DNA of 31,236 nucleotides from a virus. The stretch lies in IMG/VR virus record IMGVR_UViG_3300029448_000229, positions 1-31,236 of that record; one strand, written 5' to 3'. Below the pieces are notes generated by a model that worked only from the letters and a program-made list of their open reading frames with translations, was not told where the DNA came from and made no database searches. Positions 24,433 to 31,166 of this stretch are shown in pieces (within the stretch, counting starts at the first letter, position 1; each line of letters begins with the position of its first letter). The position numbers were made by a program, and so were the translations under genes.

Positions 24433-24651
24433 GTCTAGAGCTATTGCTCTTTTACGACCAGGTAGTTTTTTAATCCATCCTCTTTCTTGCATACCTTTAA
24501 GATGAAATTGTATTGTTGATATTGCAACGATATTAAAGTGTTCAGCTATTTCCCATTGCATAGGCATCTCACCTTTTTCTTGATAGTAGTCTTTCATGAA
24601 ATGAAAAATTTGATTTTGTTTTTTAGTCATTGGTATCTTTGTCTGCGACAT
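24406..24651 (-). CDS. Stand-alone LexA-type DNA-binding domain protein
   Basis: 81 residues. MTKKQNQIFHFMKDYYQEKGEMPMQWEIAEHFNIVAISTIQFHLKGMQERGWIKKLPGRKRAI follows the LexA winged-helix domain through and through (LxxxQxxILxFI...xGxxPxxxEIAxxxx..S..TVxxHLxxLxxKGxIxxxPGxxRAI). The autoprotease domain of LexA is missing, so cleavage in the SOS response could not inactivate it directly. It overlaps recT by 29 bases and ends head-on inside the lysozyme gene. It probably regulates phage or host SOS-box promoters. Targets are not visible. Confidence 0.8.
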   Translation of the reverse strand: MSQTKIPMTKKQNQIFHFMKDYYQEKGEMPMQWEIAEHFNIVAISTIQFHLKGMQERGWIKKLPGRKRAIALDLDGLHPIN

Positions 24652-25495
24652 AGTACTTCTCCATTTCCATTTCTATTTCTGATTGTTCTAAAGAATTAAG
24701 CTTGGCAATCTCATCCATATTTTTTTGTCTAAGATCGTTGAACAAAATATTTTTTTTGTCCTGGCTGTTATTGCTTTTCTCGATTTGAGATAATGTATCT
24801 ACAAACTTCATGATGAAATCACTGGCATTGGCATAAACAATAGGTTCATGTGGGCCAATAAAATGCATTATGTATTTAACGTCAGTCTTAGCCTTCTCTA
24901 TAGACTTAACCTTGTTTTTGATATCATCAATCACATCAGTATTCTTACTGCTATCAGTGACGTTCTTAGGCTCTTTTTTTTCAGGATAATCTTGAGCTTC
25001 CTCGGCAGTGATCAAACCTTTGATGGCATCCGGAAAAGCATCCCTTACAGCAAAGCCCCTGGCCCTGAGTTGTAACATTCTTTTAGGATAGTTTTTCCAA
25101 GGACCAGGTTTGTTAGTCAAGCCGGCTCGCTGTGCATCCTTGTAAGAAAATTCAGAAGTTGTTTCCTCTACCTCACCATGCACATTTCTTTTGACCTGGC
25201 AGACAGCCTTATCTTCTTCTTCAATATATGTTTCAGTGATACCTCTAAAATCAGGATGAGCTTTACAGACAGCTATCAATGCATCTCCCCATAGTGAAGG
25301 TCTGCCATTTATAACAGCAATGTTCTGAAGAGCTTGCATAGGTGCTAGACCGATCTCATAGCCCCACTGAATAGCCACCAGGATATTATTAGGTTTACCC
25401 TGGAAGTCTTTTGGTATGTGTGATGATGTTGCTATGAACTTTGAGAACTCCATAGCTTCAGTCATGTTGGTTGGATTTAAAGTTGGTAACGACAT
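24623..25495 (-). CDS. recT: RecT-family single-strand annealing protein
   Basis: 290 residues, AAGGAG six bases before the start. The opening MTEAMEFSKFIATSSHIPKDFQGKPNNILVAIQWGYEIGLAPMQALQNIAVINGRPSLWGDALIAVCKAHPDF and KYPKRMLQLRARGFAVRDAFPDAIKGL-type block (PGPWKNYPKRMLQLRARGFAVRDAFPDAIKGLITAEEA) are textbook RecT. The C-terminal 100 residues are Lys/Asp-rich and variable. It anneals complementary single strands and pairs with the exonuclease gene upstream for recombination-dependent replication or repair. Confidence 0.93.
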   Translation of the reverse strand: MSLPTLNPTNMTEAMEFSKFIATSSHIPKDFQGKPNNILVAIQWGYEIGLAPMQALQNIAVINGRPSLWGDALIAVCKAHPDFRGITETYIEEEDKAVCQVKRNVHGEVEETTSEFSYKDAQRAGLTNKPGPWKNYPKRMLQLRARGFAVRDAFPDAIKGLITAEEAQDYPEKKEPKNVTDSSKNTDVIDDIKNKVKSIEKAKTDVKYIMHFIGPHEPIVYANASDFIMKFVDTLSQIEKSNNSQDKKNILFNDLRQKNMDEIAKLNSLEQSEIEMEMEKYYVADKDTND

Positions 25496-26422
25496 TTAGT
25501 TCTCCTTCTTTTCTATTTTAAATCTTCTGTAATAAGATGCTTCCTTGGCCGGCACGATCTTCTCAGGTTGTGCTTTTCTTTTAACGATAGGATGAAGTAT
25601 TTTGTACTCCCCTATCTCAGCCATCTCAGCATCGTTTTGTTCCATAACAAGTTCTAATGCTTCCTGGCATTCTTGCCTGGTAGTAGTCCATTCCCTTACT
25701 TCAGCATCAGCCTTGGCCCAATCCATTGCTATACGAATGACTTCATTCTTAGTCTTTAAATGGTCCAGGTTTATGGTGTAAGGTTTGCCATTATCTAATG
25801 GTGGGTAAGGCTCATCCAGGTCTACCTTCTGCCAAAACTCAGTAACCTTTTCCATAATGATATTATGAAGTTCTTGATCAGCTTTGTATGGCACTAGGTG
25901 AAGACGTTGTGATTTACCAAAGATTGCAATGATGCCCCACTTCAACCCACTACATAATAACTGTGTCTGAAGCTGTATTACCTGGTCATGCCTGGGAAAG
26001 TCATCAGTGTTTGTTGTCTTTATTTCTAATGCACCCATACCAGTTAAAATCATATGGCCTTTAGTCTGAGGGTCTTGCATTGTGATCTCACCATCTATCT
26101 GCACGATAGCATCAAGAGAAGCACATAAACCCAGGTCAGGTAATCTATGACCATCAGTTACTTCATGTAACCTTACATCGACAACACCCTCACCTATCTT
26201 AGCAAGCTTATCTAATGACCAATCAATTAGTACTGGTTCAAAACGATCACCTCGTTCTTTTGCTTCTGAGTTGAAATCTGATTCAATAAAGGGTATACCT
26301 TGTTTTGCATATAAAGTTTTTTGTCTTTCTCTTTCATTGGTAGAAAATTTAGTCTGACCTAAAACTATAGCTGGAACTCTTGATGCTCCTAATTCTTTTG
26401 CATCGTCTGAATATTTAGCCAT
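25496..26422 (-). CDS. YqaJ-type exonuclease (RecE/lambda Exo partner of RecT)
   Basis: 308 residues, GGAG six bases before ATG. PD-(D/E)XK layout: Glu62 in ERGDRFEPVLI, Asp104 in CASLDAIV, and ALEIKT with Glu133 and Lys135, followed by Q152 in VIQLQTQLLCSGLKWGIIAIF, the YqaJ helix. It should digest one strand from double-strand ends to give the single strands that RecT uses. The gene directly before recT on the same strand supports the pair. The region after residue 200 is helical and variable. Confidence 0.9.
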   Translation of the reverse strand: MAKYSDDAKELGASRVPAIVLGQTKFSTNERERQKTLYAKQGIPFIESDFNSEAKERGDRFEPVLIDWSLDKLAKIGEGVVDVRLHEVTDGHRLPDLGLCASLDAIVQIDGEITMQDPQTKGHMILTGMGALEIKTTNTDDFPRHDQVIQLQTQLLCSGLKWGIIAIFGKSQRLHLVPYKADQELHNIIMEKVTEFWQKVDLDEPYPPLDNGKPYTINLDHLKTKNEVIRIAMDWAKADAEVREWTTTRQECQEALELVMEQNDAEMAEIGEYKILHPIVKRKAQPEKIVPAKEASYYRRFKIEKKEN

Positions 26423-26666
26423 TTATCACTCCATAATTAAGAGCAAAACAAGCATCATCAATTAGACACACTACATGTAGTAGGTAATAGATGTAGACCA
26501 TTGCAAAAATAGATGCTAAAATATAACCAACCACCCTCAATGCTTTTACAAAAGCTAGAGGGCTGTGCCAAAATGTACTGAATCTCTGTGTTACATTGTA
26601 TATATTATGCGACAAACTGTTATTATTATAACGGCCCTTGTCGCTAAGTGTTTGTTTACTAACCAT
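26415..26666 (-). CDS. Small single-pass membrane protein, unknown
   Basis: 83 residues if started at ATG 26666, which has GAAGGAG seven bases upstream. The same frame is open further up to 26786, but that part overlaps the likely promoter and has a weaker start. Residues about 47-71 (ALRVVGYILASIFAMVYIYYLLHVVCLI) are a membrane helix, after a polar Asn/Ser-rich N-terminus. It overlaps the exonuclease gene by eight bases. It could anchor or inhibit something at the membrane (for instance superinfection exclusion), but nothing in the sequence tells which. Confidence 0.55.
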   Translation of the reverse strand: MVSKQTLSDKGRYNNNSLSHNIYNVTQRFSTFWHSPLAFVKALRVVGYILASIFAMVYIYYLLHVVCLIDDACFALNYGVING

Positions 26667-26694
26667 ATTTAAACTCCTTCTCATTAATGGTTTT

Positions 26695-26723
26695 TCTGTA
26701 CTACCTCTAGAAGTATGTGTCAA
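26695..26723 (-). promoter_or_regulatory. Putative sigma70-like promoter for the recombination genes
   Basis: On the minus strand TTGACA (26723-26718) is followed after exactly 17 bases by TACAGA (26700-26695), a weak -10. Start of transcription near 26688 would leave a leader of about 20 bases before the ATG at 26666, with its GAAGGAG site. A 10-bp direct repeat (TTAATGGTTT on the plus strand) lies on each side, at 26684-26693 and 26753-26762, and could be an operator. Confidence 0.4.
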
Positions 26724-26785
26724 AACACCCCCTAAATATAGTAATTCGATTTTTAATGGTTTGTTTTTGTTAGAAATATTATTCA

Positions 26786-27184
26786 TTATCTAAGCCCATG
26801 TATGCCGTATAAAGACATGAAGTATGATCTAGATTTTATACTAAAGTTTGTCCTGGTAATAGCTTCTTGTGCATCAACACATCTTTGAAATACTGATCTC
26901 GATGTATCACGCTGAATAGTCTGCAATTGCCTGGATAAATCCTTTAACTCCTGGGATGCTGATTGAATACTCTTTCTATCAATTATAGGTATAGTCATGC
27001 GAACAGCCGTCTTAGCTCCCTTATAATGCATATAATGTTCATGATTAAGGACAGCCTTGGCCACTTGTTCTTTTTGTGGACCAGTTAATGTTGGAAACAA
27101 GTCACCAATATTGTGACCATTTATATTTTTCTTACCGATCTTTTTGATTCTTGTTTCTAATATTTTACCAAACTTCTGTTTCAT
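26786..27184 (-). CDS. Unknown protein, basic and helical
   Basis: 132 residues. The N-terminus is Lys-rich (KQKFGKILETRIKKIGKKN), then GDLFPTLTGPQKEQVAKAVLNHEHYMHYKGAKTAVRMTIP, and a helix SASQELKDLSRQLQTIQRDTSRSVFQRCVDAQEAI. I do not recognise the family. It overlaps the winged-helix gene by four bases, so is translated with it. A DNA-binding or regulatory helper is possible from charge and context. Confidence 0.55.
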   Translation of the reverse strand: MKQKFGKILETRIKKIGKKNINGHNIGDLFPTLTGPQKEQVAKAVLNHEHYMHYKGAKTAVRMTIPIIDRKSIQSASQELKDLSRQLQTIQRDTSRSVFQRCVDAQEAITRTNFSIKSRSYFMSLYGIHGLR

Positions 27185-27735
27185 GATTGCACCTCGGATT
27201 TAACGATATCAATTTGATAGCCATCATCAATGCTTTGCGAGTTGGCAGTATCATCGGTATTCAGTGCCAAGTCAGTTTGCATCAATTGCTCAAAATTATA
27301 TAAAGCATTAAAAGCTGTACCAATAGTTGATTTGGTTATTTCTTTTCGCCACATGCAGTACTCAATGGTTTTGTCTACAAGCTCCGGTGTTGCTCGGCAT
27401 TGAACAGAATTACTTGTCCTTTTTACTTGCACCCAGCCTTCAGCTTCACACTCATTTATAATGGTTGCAACTGACTGTCTATTGGTATGCATATCATCAA
27501 CAAGCTCAGTTATAGTGTACCACCTATTGGCATAGACAGCGTATGTCATCCACCTGGCAAAAGCATTTCTAAGTGGAGTTGAATTAAAATATCTTTGTAC
27601 TTTATTATCCATCCTGGTTTGTCTTGCCTTATGTGTTGCCATCTCTATTTCTAAAGTTTTAAGCACATATTGATCTTCAAGAAACTGGTGTATTTCATTA
27701 GCTGAATTATTTCTTGTTTCTGTATTTCTTACCAT
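27181..27735 (-). CDS. Winged-helix (MarR-like) DNA-binding protein
   Basis: 184 residues. Residues about 60-125 (FARWMTYAVYANRWYTITELVDDMHTNRQSVATIINECEAEGWVQVKRTSNSVQCRATPELVD) fit a winged helix: the helix-turn-helix has TITELVDDMHTNRQSVATIINECEAEGWV and a wing follows. The N-terminus is a charged helix; the C-terminus (150-184) is acidic and loose. It starts one base inside the recombinase stop (TAATG). It may be a transcription factor for the early genes; its operator is not known. Confidence 0.7.
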   Translation of the reverse strand: MVRNTETRNNSANEIHQFLEDQYVLKTLEIEMATHKARQTRMDNKVQRYFNSTPLRNAFARWMTYAVYANRWYTITELVDDMHTNRQSVATIINECEAEGWVQVKRTSNSVQCRATPELVDKTIEYCMWRKEITKSTIGTAFNALYNFEQLMQTDLALNTDDTANSQSIDDGYQIDIVKSEVQS

Positions 27736-28481
27736 TATTTATTTTCCAATCTTTTAACGACATTACGAACTGTAGATGCATACCAATCACCACCTCTTGC
27801 CGTAGTTACACCCATTTGATTTAATTGTATGGCAATCTCTCTATAGCTATCACCACATTGTAGAAGCTTCATGATTGTAGGACCTACGATCTTAGCAAAG
27901 CCGTCACTCTCAGCCTTCACCACTTCACCAGCCCTGGCCCTTGCCTTATCCATATGATCATGGATACCAAGCTTAGTGATAGTACGGCCTGACCTGGTTT
28001 GATACTCGCCCTTCTCCCTGAGTTCTTGTTTGATTTTACTGAGACCTGACTTAGTTCTTTCAGCTATCCTACGTCTTTCCATAGCACCGAAGTAAGCTTT
28101 CATAGAAAACCTTTCCCAGCTTTCGGATATCTCAGGCTCATTGCAGACAACAAATTTGATCTTGCCCTTCTCCAGCTTCTCTTCAAAGAAATCTAATGTG
28201 TCTTGCATCCTACGACTGAATCTCTCCAGGTCAGCTACAATAATAGTAGCCTTGTTAACCTTGGCAGTCTCAATACATTTAGATAGCTCCGGTCTTTTAG
28301 AAGGTGAAATTTTACCTGAGACACCCTCTTCCTTAAACCACATAACCTGGTGATCACCACCATTGAGCCACTTCTTGATTTCCATTTCTTGCCTGGCAAC
28401 ATCCTGGCTGTCTGTCGATACCCTTACATAGGCACAATAGACACCAGCATGTTCATGACCGGCTGTATTCTTAACCCTCAT
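27735..28481 (-). CDS. Serine site-specific recombinase (resolvase/invertase family)
   Basis: 248 residues from ATG 28481, preferred because a GGGAG site precedes it and this 17-bp start context is duplicated at 28798-28814; an upstream start at 28508 is less likely. The catalytic domain has YVRVSTDSQ with the nucleophile Ser22, EEGVSGKISPSKRPEL (51-66), and ADLERFSRR (83-91) with Arg87 and Arg90. The E helix (MERRRIAERTKSGLSKIKQEL) follows. A C-terminal helix-turn-helix (GDSYREIAIQLNQMGVTTARGGDWYASTVRNVVKRL) binds the site. Too short for a large serine integrase; resolution of multimers, inversion or a simple integration are open. Confidence 0.9.
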   Translation of the reverse strand: MRVKNTAGHEHAGVYCAYVRVSTDSQDVARQEMEIKKWLNGGDHQVMWFKEEGVSGKISPSKRPELSKCIETAKVNKATIIVADLERFSRRMQDTLDFFEEKLEKGKIKFVVCNEPEISESWERFSMKAYFGAMERRRIAERTKSGLSKIKQELREKGEYQTRSGRTITKLGIHDHMDKARARAGEVVKAESDGFAKIVGPTIMKLLQCGDSYREIAIQLNQMGVTTARGGDWYASTVRNVVKRLENK

Positions 28482-28800
28482 TAGTTTGCTCCCTTTCCCA
28501 TTTATCAAAAAAATTGCCTAGTTCCTGATTGTATTTAGCTTCTTGTTTTAAAGCTTCTAAACTTTGATATTCACCATACATTTCAGGTGTTTCAACAATA
28601 CCTTTTGCAATCTTCATACGATTTAGATATTCACAAGATACAATGTCCAGGATGTAATCATCACTCAGCTTTTTGTTTACCTCTTCAATGCTACCATCTT
28701 CAAGACATCCACCCTCTTCCTTTAGTTCTGCACATTGCAAGACGTTATTTACGAATGTTTCTATTTTAAAAAGGTCTTTTACAATTTCTCTAATTGCCAT
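28471..28800 (-). CDS. Acidic helical protein, unknown
   Basis: 109 residues, overlapping the recombinase start by 11 bases. AIREIVKDLFKIETFVNNVLQCAELKEEGGCLEDGSIEEVNKKLSDDYILDIVSCEYLNRMKIAKGIV and a C-terminal ALKQEAKYNQELGNFFDKWERE are helical and acidic. No family recognised. Its start shares 17 bases with the recombinase start, so the two translation starts probably arose by copying. It may be a small early regulator or an inhibitor of a host protein, but this is a guess. Confidence 0.55.
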   Translation of the reverse strand: MAIREIVKDLFKIETFVNNVLQCAELKEEGGCLEDGSIEEVNKKLSDDYILDIVSCEYLNRMKIAKGIVETPEMYGEYQSLEALKQEAKYNQELGNFFDKWEREQTNEG

Positions 28801-29117
28801 TAGTTTGCTCCCTTGATCATTGCTTCTAACTCTTCATATTCGATGCCATCATTCTTATGTGGCTGACATTTAGGTTTCCAAGTTTTGATAAATCTTTTGA
28901 GTTGCATGATATCTTTTTTGTACATTGCATAATCAGGTTCATCGCTTTCCCAACTTTGTATTTCTTCTTCAGCAATACTCAAATGGTATTCAGCTTCTTG
29001 AATTATGTATGTGTCTGCATAAAATTCATCAACTTGTTCCCAGGTCATGTTGTCAATTTCTATAAACTGGTTGCATAGTTCAGATACATTCTTTGCACTT
29101 TTAACTATTGGTCTCAT
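28800..29117 (-). CDS. Acidic helical protein, unknown; first gene of the minus-strand operon
   Basis: 105 residues from ATG 29117, which has AAGGGG seven bases upstream; a GTG at 29141 would add eight residues but is less well placed. Reads MRPIVKSAKNVSELCNQFIEIDNMTWEQVDEFYADTYIIQEAEYHLSIAEEEIQSWESDEPDYAMYKKDIMQLKRFIKTWKP, mostly helix, negative charge, with several Trp/Tyr. No family known. First in the minus-strand block, so likely expressed early. Confidence 0.6.
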   Translation of the reverse strand: MRPIVKSAKNVSELCNQFIEIDNMTWEQVDEFYADTYIIQEAEYHLSIAEEEIQSWESDEPDYAMYKKDIMQLKRFIKTWKPKCQPHKNDGIEYEELEAMIKGAN

Positions 29118-29237
29118 TTTTAGCCCCTTTTTTGTTAACACCGATGTAAGACCGATGCCTTACCTATATACATATAGCACAACGATATCTAATATACAAG
29201 TCCTAGATGTAAAAAAAGTTAAATAGGTTATGTACAC
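29118..29237. promoter_or_regulatory. Divergent intergenic control region
   Basis: 120 bases between divergent blocks. It has an inverted repeat GTAAG (29146-29150) / CTTAC (29159-29163), a repeated ACCGATG (29140-29146 and 29151-29157), and a very AT-rich tract. On the minus strand TTGTAT and TATATG are 17 bases apart just upstream of the GTAAG/CTTAC repeat, so a promoter for the minus operon is possible, with the repeat as operator. The rightward start at 29238 has only a weak ribosome site. No firm assignment. Confidence 0.45.
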
Positions 29238-29495
29238 ATGGAAGATGAGATAGAAATAGTTCCCTTTTATTGTCGGTTATCAAAAGGTTGTTACGATATG
29301 TTAAAGCTTCAGGCAAAGAAAGAACGCTGGTCAATGGCTGGATTAACTGAGCATATATTACGAGAGGGATTAAGGAAAAGAATACCTGGATCAATTAGTA
29401 ACGATATCATATTCGATGATCAAAAGGAGCAGATAGAAGATTTACATATAGCTGAGAAGTTAGATCAGATGGTTAAAGCCAATGACAAAGTATAG
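29238..29495 (+). CDS. Ribbon-helix-helix-like small DNA-binding protein
   Basis: 85 residues. EIVPFYCRLSKGCYDMLKLQAKKERWSMAGLTEHILREGLRKRI is a ribbon followed by two helices: VPFYCRLS strand, GCYDMLKLQAKKERW helix, SMAGLTEHILREGLRKR helix, like Arc/CopG-type repressors. The remaining 35 residues are acidic. It is the first gene rightwards of the divergent region and overlaps the DUF1064 gene by 14 bases. It may control one or both promoters there. Confidence in the RHH fold is moderate. Confidence 0.65.
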   Translation: MEDEIEIVPFYCRLSKGCYDMLKLQAKKERWSMAGLTEHILREGLRKRIPGSISNDIIFDDQKEQIEDLHIAEKLDQMVKANDKV

Positions 29496-29817
29496 AGCTA
29501 TCAGGACTACAGTCGATGGGATTACTTTCGATAGTAAAAGAGAAGCCAATAGATATTCCGAGCTAAAGATGATGGAGAAGGCCGGCATCATAAACAGTTT
29601 AAAGTTACAGCCTGAATTTAAATGTCAGATAAATGGCAAGAAGATATGCACATATAAAGCAGACTTTGAATATCTAATGGTCGATGATATCGGACCTCAA
29701 GGACAAATAGGTTATTACATAGTTGAAGATGTAAAGGGATTTAAGACACCAGTTTATAAATTAAAGAAGAAGCTGGTCGAAGCATTGTTTCCTGGCACAT
29801 TTATAAAAGAGATATAG
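29482..29817 (+). CDS. DUF1064-type PD-(D/E)XK nuclease
   Basis: 111 residues. TTVDGITFDSKREANRYSELKMMEKAGIINSLKLQPEFKCQINGKKICTYKADFEYLMVDD, YYIVEDVKGFKTPVYKLKKKLVEALFPG contains the whole DUF1064 pattern: FDSKxEAxRYxEL, QP, YxADFxY, and (V)xDVKGxxT...KxK. Probable catalytic residues are Glu21, Asp61, Asp83 and Lys85. Members are found in phages where other genomes have RusA-like Holliday junction resolvases, so a junction-cutting role is plausible. It fits the RecT/exonuclease system here. Confidence 0.85.
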   Translation: MTKYRAIRTTVDGITFDSKREANRYSELKMMEKAGIINSLKLQPEFKCQINGKKICTYKADFEYLMVDDIGPQGQIGYYIVEDVKGFKTPVYKLKKKLVEALFPGTFIKEI

Positions 29818-30009
29818 ATGCCCTTTGATAATGGATTGACTGCCAAACAACAAGCCGAGATGGATGCAAAGTATGAGAATCTAATGGCCCAGGTAAAAGA
29901 AATAAATTTGAAATTATATAGAAAGCTCCGAGCTAATGAGCTACCTGGGTTTATTTCAGATACAGTTTATGTGGCTAACCAGGATGATCAACTAGAGATG
30001 TTGTTATGA
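29818..30009 (+). CDS. Small helical protein, unknown
   Basis: 63 residues, directly after the nuclease stop and overlapping the initiator start (ATGA). GLTAKQQAEMDAKYENLMAQVKEINLKLYRKLRANELPGFISDTVYVANQDDQLEML is mainly helical with an acidic end. No family recognised. The tight spacing argues that it is translated, perhaps as a partner of the initiator. Confidence 0.6.
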   Translation: MPFDNGLTAKQQAEMDAKYENLMAQVKEINLKLYRKLRANELPGFISDTVYVANQDDQLEMLL

Positions 30010-31130
30010 ATATGATTGATGTTCCTAAGATTGATAAGGCCCAGGAGATATTAAAGGCAAGAGAAGAGATCACACTGCCCCCTAAAAAGTATAGGATATC
30101 TAATGAGCAATCACCCTCACCTTACATCAATATACCTTCAAGAGCTTTAGCCGATATTCGTATCCTGGGTAATCCATCAGCACTCCAGGTGTTATGTGTT
30201 TTATGTTCTTATGTCTCAGGTCAATCAGGTACAGCCTTTCCTTCTCAGCTTCTCCTGGCTAAAAGACTAAGCCGGTCTCAGCAAGCAATATCCAGGCAGA
30301 TAGTTAAGCTTATTGATTGGGGATATATAAAGAAGATTATCAATGAGAATGCCCTACGTCAGAAAGGTAAAAAGACAGCTACATATCGTATCATATATGA
30401 TCCAGGTATAACCGATACTCAGCTTATCAAGACATCTACTGATCCTATTGTAGAACAGAATAAGGTAGATGCTACACTCAAGAAGATGGAAAAGAAGTAT
30501 GTGAAGTTATCTCCGGCACAAGAAAAGCTTGCTGAAGATATTACCCAGCGATACTTAAAAGATGAGACTGAGTTCTTTCCTTATGAGACAATACACAAAG
30601 CTATGGTCACTTATCTATCAGGTAAACAGACTATTGAAGCCTGGAATAAGATCGGTTGTGGCCTACTTTCACCCATAGAAAAAGGCTATTTAAAAGCCCA
30701 AGATATACAACGTAAGGTTGTGAATAAGAAGGAGTTATACAACACTAGAGGTTGTGCCGATACACAACACAATGATGTTGTACAGAACTATAATACTATA
30801 ACTAATAATATTAATATTAAGGATAAAGTTATTGAATTGTTAAGAAGCTATTCACATGCACTCGATGAAGTCACCAAGACAAGAGGTCAATGGAGATGGA
30901 CCAAGAGAGAAGAAGCAATAGGAGAAGAGATAATCAGGATTGGAGTAACCCAGGAACAGTTCATGTCTGAAGTTGTTAAGGTATTGAAAAGATGCAACCA
31001 GGATAGAACAAGACCTCCATACACACTGGCTTATTTCAGAAGCATATGGTTAACAGAAACAAAACCACCAAAGGATTCTAAGCAATTAATTAAGGGCCTA
31101 GTAAATAAAATGAATACAAGATACACTTAA
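30006..31130 (+). CDS. Winged-helix replication initiator protein
   Basis: 374 residues. Residues about 40-130 (NIPSRALADIRILGNPSALQVLCVLCSYVSGQSGTAFPSQLLLAKRLSRSQQAISRQIVKLIDWGYIKKI...KKTATYRI) form a winged helix of the HTH_36 or lambda O-like kind found in plasmid and phage initiators. A linker (about 230-275, Asn/Lys-rich) has the candidate origin in its DNA. The C-terminal domain (about 278-374: VIELLRSYSHALDEVTKTRGQWRWTKREEAIGEEIIRIGVTQEQF...RTRPPYTLAYFRSIWLTE) should contact host replication proteins. With no polymerase or helicase in the genome, it probably recruits the host machinery. Confidence 0.75.
   Translation: MNMIDVPKIDKAQEILKAREEITLPPKKYRISNEQSPSPYINIPSRALADIRILGNPSALQVLCVLCSYVSGQSGTAFPSQLLLAKRLSRSQQAISRQIVKLIDWGYIKKIINENALRQKGKKTATYRIIYDPGITDTQLIKTSTDPIVEQNKVDATLKKMEKKYVKLSPAQEKLAEDITQRYLKDETEFFPYETIHKAMVTYLSGKQTIEAWNKIGCGLLSPIEKGYLKAQDIQRKVVNKKELYNTRGCADTQHNDVVQNYNTITNNINIKDKVIELLRSYSHALDEVTKTRGQWRWTKREEAIGEEIIRIGVTQEQFMSEVVKVLKRCNQDRTRPPYTLAYFRSIWLTETKPPKDSKQLIKGLVNKMNTRYT
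30739..30830. other. Candidate replication origin inside the initiator gene
   Basis: ACAAC (30739-30743), GTTGT (30751-30755), ACAAC (30764-30768) and GTTGT (30777-30781) alternate at 12 to 13 bp spacing; GTTGTG/CACAAC and ACAACA/TGTTGT are perfect six-base dyads with six-base gaps. They are followed by about 45 bases that are nearly all A and T (from 30785), an unwinding-element look. The place in the linker-coding part of an initiator gene is the lambda/P22 arrangement. Strand slippage and coding limits could also give such a pattern, so it is a candidate only. Confidence 0.45.
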
Positions 31131-31166
31131 TGTACAAAAACTAGATGGTCATCTAAATTATGTACA
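31131..31166. other. 36-bp dyad with central GT: possible recombinase crossover site
   Basis: Structure TGTACA, five bases, TAGATG, GT, CATCTA, five bases, TGTACA. The two 17-base arms around the central GT agree at 14 of 17 positions in inverted orientation. This is the form of a small serine recombinase crossover site, which has inverted arms and a 2-bp centre. It lies in the gap between the initiator gene and the first packaging gene of the closed genome. The link to the recombinase at 27735-28481 is inference. It could instead be a repressor site or terminator stem, although no T-run follows. Confidence 0.5.

Noticed and set aside
24848-25075. Plus-strand open frame inside recT
   Set aside because: Shadow frame rich in Leu/Phe from antisense of charged codons; no ribosome site.
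26667-26786. Upstream extension of the small membrane protein to an ATG at 26786
   Set aside because: It has no good ribosome site and runs through the likely promoter; ATG 26666 has GAAGGAG at ideal distance. Not fully excluded.
28141-28353. Plus-strand open frame of 70 residues inside the serine recombinase gene
   Set aside because: Antisense of the catalytic domain; no context for expression.
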